Below are positions 24,856 to 30,137 of a DNA stretch of 30,137 bases, in pieces. Source of the stretch: Anaerofilum sp. (lineage in GTDB: Bacteria; Bacillota; Clostridia; Oscillospirales; Ruminococcaceae); assembly GCA_020024115.1 (NCBI GenBank), contig JAHHUF010000009.1, positions 1 through 30,137 of the forward strand, given 5' to 3'. Position numbers and translations under genes: made by a program. The notes beneath the pieces were generated by a model. The model searched no databases, was not told the origin of the DNA, and saw nothing but the letters and a program-made list of their open reading frames with translations. The first letter of the stretch is position 1; every line of letters starts with the position of its first letter.

Positions 24856-24856
24856 G

Positions 24857-25453
24857 TTACAATGATTTCGGCTTGAACATAATGCTATCCCCCAAAGGCA
24901 GCTCGACTATTTCCTTTCCCCATGGAGTTGTCACATATAATTTATCTTTCAATATTTCAGACACTTCAAAATTTCCGCAGTTTGTGACTTCTTCTTCCCA
25001 CTCATCTGTTGAGAACACATACACACTGTGTTGGTGCAACCGTTTTTCTTTTATATCCAAGCAATTGATAGCCCCAAATTCATAAAACTCATCTTCTTTC
25101 CATCAACCTGTTCGTAAGGTTTGAAAAAGAGTTTCTCCATTTGCTAAAAAACAATAATTTGCTTCTTCACCATACAGATATTCTATTTCATAGACTGATT
25201 TCAATAAAAGCGGCTCAATTTCAAACAAAATAAAGGCTTCTTCGCTTTGCCCAGAATAATAAGAAAACAATAAAGATTGTTCTGTTGGCGAAAGAGCAAT
25301 TTCTCTCCCATCATATCCAACCGAAGGCTCATCTACAAGAAAGACACTTTGCACCTCTCCGTTTTGCAGAAGGCAAATAGAAATATCCTACTCATCTTTC
25401 AAGATGATTTCCCGTTTATCTTTCAGAATCACTCTTTTTTGTTCCATAACCAT
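24857..25453 (-). pseudogene. Unidentified gene interrupted by two in-frame stop codons
   Basis: One continuous minus-strand reading frame of 199 codons runs from ATG 25453 (or ATG 25447) to TAA 24857, broken only by TAG at 25388-25390 and TGA at 25103-25105. There is no frameshift: all three pieces are in the same frame and read as ordinary protein. An AGGAG site lies 4-10 nt before the two possible ATGs, 7 bases after the TfoX-like gene. The family is not recognised; the sequence is acidic, soluble, with no signal peptide or membrane segment and no known motif. It looks like a recently inactivated gene, or stop codons read through. The genetic code is not altered, since neighbours use both TGA and TAG as stops. 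Confidence 0.75.
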
Positions 25454-25460
25454 TTTACTC

Positions 25461-25781
25461 CTATTTTTTCTTTTTTTGTTTTGGTGTTGGCAGTTCTTCA
25501 TACATTACTTTAAACAAATTTGTAAGATATTCTTTATCACCCAGCTCCTCTACCAATAACATTTCCTTTGCCCCTTCATAGGGCAGTTCATAGCAAGGTG
25601 TTTTAATGTAATCAATAGCAGATTGCACCGGCTTTACCAACAAGCGATTATCATAAATTCCGCCTACTATTTTTCCTTGATAGTAGAGAATAAATTCTCC
25701 CATCATAGCACGATAGGTAATTCCTTGCAAGTCTGACAATTGCTGCAATACAAATTCAAGATACTCTTTGCTTGAAGCCAT
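25461..25781 (-). CDS. TfoX/Sxy N-terminal domain family protein
   Basis: Small soluble protein of 106 residues. Seen: MASSKEYLEFVLQQLSDL..., then a YRAMMGEFILYYQGKIVGGIYDNRLLVKP block that is the hallmark of the TfoX N-terminal domain. A YELPYEGAKEMLLVEE segment and a basic tail of Lys residues (KQKKKK) follow. In gamma-proteobacteria TfoX/Sxy activates competence genes; in Firmicutes such single-domain proteins have no proven role, so no function is assigned. Start: ATG at 25781 with GAAGG 5 nt upstream. The upstream side is the terminator of the ABC permease, so it may be transcribed by read-through. The interrupted gene follows after 7 bases. Confidence 0.85.
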   Translation of the reverse strand: MASSKEYLEFVLQQLSDLQGITYRAMMGEFILYYQGKIVGGIYDNRLLVKPVQSAIDYIKTPCYELPYEGAKEMLLVEELGDKEYLTNLFKVMYEELPTPKQKKKK

Positions 25782-25805
25782 AAAAACCTTCTTTCTAAAA
25801 AACAA

Positions 25806-25847
25806 AAATGAGCGATAACAAGTCCAAAAACTACATATCGCTCATTT
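25806..25847 (-). terminator. Intrinsic terminator of the ABC transporter operon
   Basis: On the minus strand AAATGAGCGAT and ATCGCTCATTT form an 11-bp perfect stem (25847-25837 with 25816-25806), 11 nt after the permease stop. A T-rich run TTGTTTTTT follows. Confidence 0.9.
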
Positions 25848-25858
25848 CAAATTCCATT

Positions 25859-27331
25859 TTATTCTCTGCGGATTGCTTCCAATGCACTAATTTTAACTGC
25901 TTTGTTTGCAGGAACCATACCCGATAGCAGTCCAATCACAGTTGCAAACAAAATTGCACCTGCAACCAGCCAAAGCGGAATGATACTGGATGCTCCGCCC
26001 ATAGCTGCATCCACGCCCATTCCCATGCCCATTCCCATTTCATCCATTCCACCTGCATTTTGTCCAATGCCCAGAATACGAATAATGGTCTGCAAATTGT
26101 TGATGATAAAGCTGACAAAATAGCTGATGATGACACCAACGACACCGCCCAAAAATCCAATTGTGCCAGATTCAATCAGGAACATTCCTCGGATTTTTCC
26201 AAGTTCACATCCCAAAACTTTCATAACACCAATTTCTTTTGTTCGTTCATAAATTGCCATTGTCATAGTGTTTGCAATATTCAAGGCAGCAACCAACAGC
26301 GACACCGCAGCCAAACCGCCCAATGTAAACTGTTGTTTGCGGACTTGCTTTTGCATTTCTTCACGAACTTGAGTCAAAGATTGAATATCTTTATACCCCA
26401 ACTCTTTCACCTGTTTTTCAACACTTTCTACATTTTTGACATCATCAATTTTGATATAGACATGGTTATATCCATTTCCTTTTTCTTTTATTGGGCCATG
26501 TGGCCCAATTATAACCACTCCGCTACTTTGCGAACTACCGGAAATTTTCTGGAATTCTTTTTCCAAATGTTTCATATTTGAAATACTCATAACAATTCCC
26601 GAATCGGTGAAATAGCCTGCATTATAATCACTTTCCATCACGCCAACAACCACCAGTTCATACTCTCTGACTTTTCGGTTGTTTTCATCGCCATTTTCCA
26701 TTCGCAAAATAATTTTGTCATGTTCAATATCTACAAAAGGCGGAACCGGATTGCCTTTGGAGTCAACCTGACCCGGATAGACCCTTCTTTTCCCTGATTT
26801 ATAACTTTTTCGAGAATCCTCAAAGTTATATCCCAGATTTGCACCTACTAAAACAGGGATTTTATTTTTGCCTAAAATTTCTTCGCCTGTCAAATACTGT
26901 CCGCTGGACAACTTAATTCCCATTGCTTCTAAGGAAGCGGGGTCCATTCCATATCCATCAAAATAGCTTTCATAACGATCGCCTTTGCCCGAAAATATCT
27001 GTGCATACATATTTTCTGCTTGATACTGAGGAGTTGCTGCAATGACATGAGGAATATTTTTGATGGTTTTCAGCATTTCATCATCCAACATAGGGGGAGC
27101 ATTTTCATTGTTTCTTCCCCCAATAAAATTACGGTTATAAATTTCTATTTTTGTCAAATCACCGTAATTTTGGAGCATTTGCTCATATTGCTGATTCAAC
27201 GCAATACCCAAACTAATCATTACAACAATCAAGCAGGTGCCAATCACAACACCAATCAAGGTGAGCAGTGTTCTGCCTTTTCGGCGGCGAACGTTATCTG
27301 TGCTGAGTTTCAGCAAATAAGATATCTTCAT
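25859..27331 (-). CDS. ABC transporter permease, MacB/FtsX type
   Basis: Membrane component of a MacB-type (type VII) ABC system, which couples ATP use in the cytoplasm to mechanical work on an extracytoplasmic domain. The protein has 490 residues. Seen: an N-terminal TM segment (about 18-42) after a basic SYLLKLSTDNVRRRKGRTLLT stretch, a large extracytoplasmic domain (about 45-330), and a FtsX-type domain with three further TM segments. A cytoplasmic YERTKEIGVMKVLG coupling loop lies between the second and third TM segments. The loop between the third and fourth segments holds GGMDEMGMGMGMG (about 427-439). The substrate is unknown. The ATG has GGAGG 6 nt upstream and overlaps the upstream gene by 38 nt. 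Confidence 0.9.
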   Translation of the reverse strand: MKISYLLKLSTDNVRRRKGRTLLTLIGVVIGTCLIVVMISLGIALNQQYEQMLQNYGDLTKIEIYNRNFIGGRNNENAPPMLDDEMLKTIKNIPHVIAATPQYQAENMYAQIFSGKGDRYESYFDGYGMDPASLEAMGIKLSSGQYLTGEEILGKNKIPVLVGANLGYNFEDSRKSYKSGKRRVYPGQVDSKGNPVPPFVDIEHDKIILRMENGDENNRKVREYELVVVGVMESDYNAGYFTDSGIVMSISNMKHLEKEFQKISGSSQSSGVVIIGPHGPIKEKGNGYNHVYIKIDDVKNVESVEKQVKELGYKDIQSLTQVREEMQKQVRKQQFTLGGLAAVSLLVAALNIANTMTMAIYERTKEIGVMKVLGCELGKIRGMFLIESGTIGFLGGVVGVIISYFVSFIINNLQTIIRILGIGQNAGGMDEMGMGMGMGVDAAMGGASSIIPLWLVAGAILFATVIGLLSGMVPANKAVKISALEAIRRE

Positions 27332-28802
27332 CTTCGTCCTCCGCTTCTAATTGTGCCAATTTTTTTGCTTTTTGCTCTTTCAGAATAACTGCTGTGACTG
27401 CGCCGCCCACTGCCAAAACACCAATGACAATCAGCACCCATGCCCAAACCGGCATTCCTTGGGAAGGCTGAGGCATTTCTTCCGGCATCATATCCATACC
27501 CTTATTGCCGCTGATATCCATTGACATTTCCTGTACAGTGCAGGAATATTCTTTTGTCAAAGTTTTGGTCTGTCCAGCAGAATTTTCGTATGTAAGAGTG
27601 ATAACACCGCTCAATGTACCTTCTTTTTCAGCAGAAATGGTAAACTCAGCAGTATTTTGAGTACCGGGCTGAACATTGCCCAAATATTGATTTTGTCCTG
27701 GATTTTTCAGGTTGTCGCCACTGATTTCTGCGCTCAGGTTGCTGATAGGTTCTTTTCCTTTGTTCACAAAAGTAATTTCCAAAGAGCTATCTTCTCCAAC
27801 CATCAGTGTTTCTGCACCCTGTACACGGGTAATTTCAAAACGCTCCGGCTGAACAACAGGCACTGTTACACTGCCGGCTCCCTCAACCTTTGCACCATCT
27901 GCTGCACCAACACCTTGCATACTCAGCTGCAAAGCTGCCACCCCGCCGGTCAGGTTTGCACTGGGCAAAATTTCAAAAGAGATTTGTTTGGACGATTCAG
28001 GACCCATCGTTCCAATATATACAGAGGAGTTTCCGTTTGCCATCGTTACATGCTCAGGCAATGCCAAGGAAACTGTAACATCACTCAATTTTTGGCCACC
28101 CGATGTAGTGAAGATGGTGAGATTCAGAGTGAACGGAGAACCAGCGGGTACAGATGCACCACCAAAATTAAAATCTTTTACAATTAAATTGGGGGCACGC
28201 AGCTTATCACCGCTTTCGTTTCCGCCTTTTTCAATAGTGTAGCACTGAGGCAATGCAACAGAAAGAGAAGAAACAGGCAAAGCATACTCACTGCTGTAAG
28301 ACAAATCAAAACGAAAAGTGTTATCTCCACCCAAATATTGTAATCCATCGAATACTACATCATAGGTTGTTTCGTTCACTGGGATAACTCTGCCTTCAAT
28401 TGCAGAAAAACTTTGACCGTTTTGAGGCATTAAACGCACTTTGGATGCATCAAATGCTTTTCCAACCAAACGCTGGTCTACAACTGTCACTTTCAAGGAA
28501 CCTGTGGGAATGACAGCATTATTTTTGTCACGCACCAAATTTCCTAAATTTCCGGCAGCATTTCGCAGCTCATAGTTTGCAACAAAAACCCCCTCAGGAG
28601 GAACAGGAAGCTCTGGAGAAGTGTTTGAGTCTGGTTTTCCCTCTGGCTTTGGGGCAGTTTCTGGGGCTGGTGCTACTGTGTTGCTGTCAGAATTTGCTGC
28701 TGGTGCAGCCGGTTCTGCTAATGCCACACCACTCATGGTTGAAACTGTCATTGCAACTGCAACTGCAACACTCAGCTTTTTCAGGTGATTTCTCATTCTC
28801 AT
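27294..28802 (-). CDS. Secreted single-pass protein with NEW3/CARDB-like domains, ABC-system partner
   Basis: 502 residues. Seen: a signal peptide (about 1-29, basic start then a hydrophobic core ending ALA), a Pro/Ala-rich linker, then beta-rich, immunoglobulin-like modules of the kind called CARDB/NEW3. A GNKGMDMMPEEMPQPSQGMP stretch (about 432-451) is followed by one TM segment (about 452-474). A short cytoplasmic tail is very acidic (EDEDEDI). It probably reaches the outside from the membrane. The function is unknown. It lies between the ATPase gene (4-nt ATGA overlap) and the permease gene (38-nt overlap), so it is likely part of that machine. The ATG has GAGGAG 8 nt upstream. Confidence 0.8.
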   Translation of the reverse strand: MRMRNHLKKLSVAVAVAMTVSTMSGVALAEPAAPAANSDSNTVAPAPETAPKPEGKPDSNTSPELPVPPEGVFVANYELRNAAGNLGNLVRDKNNAVIPTGSLKVTVVDQRLVGKAFDASKVRLMPQNGQSFSAIEGRVIPVNETTYDVVFDGLQYLGGDNTFRFDLSYSSEYALPVSSLSVALPQCYTIEKGGNESGDKLRAPNLIVKDFNFGGASVPAGSPFTLNLTIFTTSGGQKLSDVTVSLALPEHVTMANGNSSVYIGTMGPESSKQISFEILPSANLTGGVAALQLSMQGVGAADGAKVEGAGSVTVPVVQPERFEITRVQGAETLMVGEDSSLEITFVNKGKEPISNLSAEISGDNLKNPGQNQYLGNVQPGTQNTAEFTISAEKEGTLSGVITLTYENSAGQTKTLTKEYSCTVQEMSMDISGNKGMDMMPEEMPQPSQGMPVWAWVLIVIGVLAVGGAVTAVILKEQKAKKLAQLEAEDEDEDILFAETQHR

Positions 28803-29665
28803 TGTTTCTTCTCCTCGCTGTTAATAATTGTATTTTTTATCTTTTCTGCTGTTTCAGCAGCCGTCTTGGGGACAACTTCGGATGTATTTTCCGGCTGAGC
28901 AGCCACTGGCTCATCCGGAACGGAATCAGCGGCAACACCTTCAAACATTTTGGCTCTGTTTTTTGCTTTGGTTTCATCATCCACCAAGATATTGGATAAA
29001 ACATTGCCATCCAAAATCGTAATCACTCGGTCAGCACAGCCGGCCAAGTCTTTTTCATGGGTTACCATCACAAAGGTTGTTCCATTTTCTTTTGCCATGC
29101 CCAACATACTGTACAAAACCTGTTTCGTCGTTTTGGTGTCCAAGTTTCCTGTCGGTTCATCGGCAAAAATCACTTTTGGTTTTAGCACAAAGGCACGAGC
29201 AATGCCCACACGCTGCTGCTGACCACCACTCATTTCTTTTGGTTTATGGTCGGCGCGTTTTGCCAGACCCATCCGTTTTAGCTGTGCCAAAGCAAGTTTA
29301 TTGCGTTCTTTTTTGCTCACCCCTTTAAACATCAGCGGCATTGCAACATTTTCCACCGCTGTCAGGTTTGGCAGCAAGTTATAGCTTTGAAAGATAAACC
29401 CAAGATGTGCCTGCCGAAACTTTGCCAGTTCATTCTCATTCATGGCACTGATTTCATGTTTTCCAATGTACACCTTGCCCTTTGTTGGCTTTTCCAGCCC
29501 GGCTAGCTGATTGAGCAAGGTTGATTTACCACTTCCTGAAGCACCAACAATGCAGCAAACTTCACCCGGCATAATGTCTAAACTGACATCATTCAAAGCC
29601 ACAACTTTTTCTTTGCCAACACGGTACACTTTCCTCAAATGTTCCACTCGTACAATAGGGTTCAA
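28799..29665 (-). CDS. ABC transporter ATP-binding protein (MacB/LolD type)
   Basis: Cytoplasmic ATPase that drives the downstream permease. The protein has 288 residues. Seen: Walker A GASGSGKST (41-49), a Q-loop IFQSYNLLP (91-99), signature MSGGQQQRVGIARA (145-158), Walker B VIFADEPTGNLD (165-176), and an H-loop MVTHEKD. The set is complete. After the usual ~225 residues a tail of about 60 charged, Ala/Glu/Lys-rich residues is added, unusual for the LolD group. The start codon is TTG at 29665 with GAGGTG 6 nt upstream; the nearby ATG at 29669 is out of frame. The DUF218 gene ends 27 nt upstream and may share the transcript. Confidence 0.93.
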   Translation of the reverse strand: MNPIVRVEHLRKVYRVGKEKVVALNDVSLDIMPGEVCCIVGASGSGKSTLLNQLAGLEKPTKGKVYIGKHEISAMNENELAKFRQAHLGFIFQSYNLLPNLTAVENVAMPLMFKGVSKKERNKLALAQLKRMGLAKRADHKPKEMSGGQQQRVGIARAFVLKPKVIFADEPTGNLDTKTTKQVLYSMLGMAKENGTTFVMVTHEKDLAGCADRVITILDGNVLSNILVDDETKAKNRAKMFEGVAADSVPDEPVAAQPENTSEVVPKTAAETAEKIKNTIINSEEKKQ

Positions 29666-29692
29666 TCATGTCACCTCTCTTTTCTAAAACAA

Positions 29693-30137
29693 CTATTTAT
29701 TTAGATGATAAATCGTTGTATAATATGCCACTCCTGCTGCCTCACGCAGCCAACTAGACAAAATTCTGCTGATTGGCGTTTGTGCAGGAATATGGGTAAC
29801 TTGTGAAAATCCTGTTTCATGCGCAGCCCATGTTCCACGCCAACAATGAAAATCGCTGGTAGCAAATGCAATAGGGTCGGATAAACTGATTCCGTTTTGC
29901 TCTAATACTTTTTTAGAAAATTTAAAATTTTCTAATGTATTGGTGCTTTGATTTTCTTGGAGAATCATCTCTGGTGGCACACCTTTGTTTATCAGATATT
30001 CTGCCATCGCCTGTGCTTCGGGAATCACCTCATCCTTTCCCTGTCCGCCGCTGACCACAATTTTCATAGAAGGGTTTTGTTTCCACACTGAATAAGTAGT
30101 GTCTAACCGACGGGCAAGCATTCCACTGGGGCGGTCT
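29693..30137 (-). CDS. DUF218/YdcF-like protein, N-terminus outside window
   Basis: The C-terminal part of a DUF218 (YdcF/SanA-like) protein; the frame remains open through the right edge (…DRPSGMLARRLD), so an internal Met at 30121 is not the real start. Seen: SGMLARRLD, a KIVVSGGQGKDEVIPEAQAMAEYL block, and an ILQENQSTNTLENFKFSKKVL stretch, all typical of the family. An AFATSDFHCWRG segment and a hydrophobic YYTTIYHL end follow. The family is thought to act on envelope or nucleotide substrates, but no reaction is established. The stop is TAG. Confidence 0.9.
   Translation of the reverse strand, partial: DRPSGMLARRLDTTYSVWKQNPSMKIVVSGGQGKDEVIPEAQAMAEYLINKGVPPEMILQENQSTNTLENFKFSKKVLEQNGISLSDPIAFATSDFHCWRGTWAAHETGFSQVTHIPAQTPISRILSSWLREAAGVAYYTTIYHLNK

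Noticed and set aside
25103..25105. TGA read as selenocysteine or tryptophan
   Set aside because: No SECIS-like hairpin directly after the TGA, a separate TAG also interrupts the frame, and other genes here end in TGA, so recoding of the code is not supported.
25461..25781. TfoX-like gene as a competence regulator
   Set aside because: Only the N-terminal domain is present and no competence gene is nearby; the proteobacterial role cannot be carried over.

Overview
The window looks like core chromosome of a low-to-moderate G+C, spore-forming clostridial Firmicute, most likely of the Ruminococcaceae/Oscillospiraceae type. The basis is strong GGAGG-type ribosome binding sites, frequent TTG and GTG starts, a BofA-like sporulation gene next to a YaaL-like gene, RNase J and GdpP orthologues, and a rnj-gdpP-rplI-dnaB-tilS-hpt-ftsH run. 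The genus assignment is inference. No transposon, CRISPR array, tRNA or prophage was seen.

Left edge (1-2200): the 3' part of the RNase P RNA gene reads rightward into a hairpin shared with the convergent bofA-like gene. Behind bofA lie a YaaL-like (DUF2508) gene and an unrecognised 413-residue protein with a ParB-like DGHH motif and a Cys cluster. Then, all on the minus strand: RNase R (2243-4327), SecG (4674-4919), a divergent type IIA topoisomerase pair (A subunit 5198-7438, B subunit 7505-9475), and a tail-anchored zinc-ribbon protein (9581-10549).

Centre (10685-20697, minus strand): a long housekeeping run read in the order RNase J, GdpP (c-di-AMP phosphodiesterase), ribosomal protein L9, DnaB helicase, TilS, hypoxanthine phosphoribosyltransferase, FtsH. 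It joins two neighbourhoods that lie apart in Bacillus subtilis (gdpP-rplI-dnaC and tilS-hprT-ftsH). An intrinsic terminator sits between rplI and dnaB. RNase J has a strong consensus promoter and a leader of about 270 nt with two hairpins.

Plus-strand block (21254-24693): RNase HI, then a cysteine desulfurase - IscU scaffold - MnmA operon, which links sulfur mobilisation to Fe-S assembly and tRNA 2-thiolation. A 14-bp perfect hairpin ends it.

Right side (24857-30137, minus strand): a gene interrupted by two in-frame stop codons, a TfoX-like small protein, and a three-gene ABC system (ATPase, secreted single-pass protein, MacB-type permease) with translational overlaps. A DUF218/YdcF-like gene runs off the edge. 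Two membrane-proximal, extracytoplasmic Met-rich segments occur in two different components of the ABC system. Most of the window is ordinary housekeeping; the least explained parts are the divergent topoisomerase pair with its zinc-ribbon neighbour, the nonsense-interrupted gene, the Met-rich ABC system and the ParB-like orphan.
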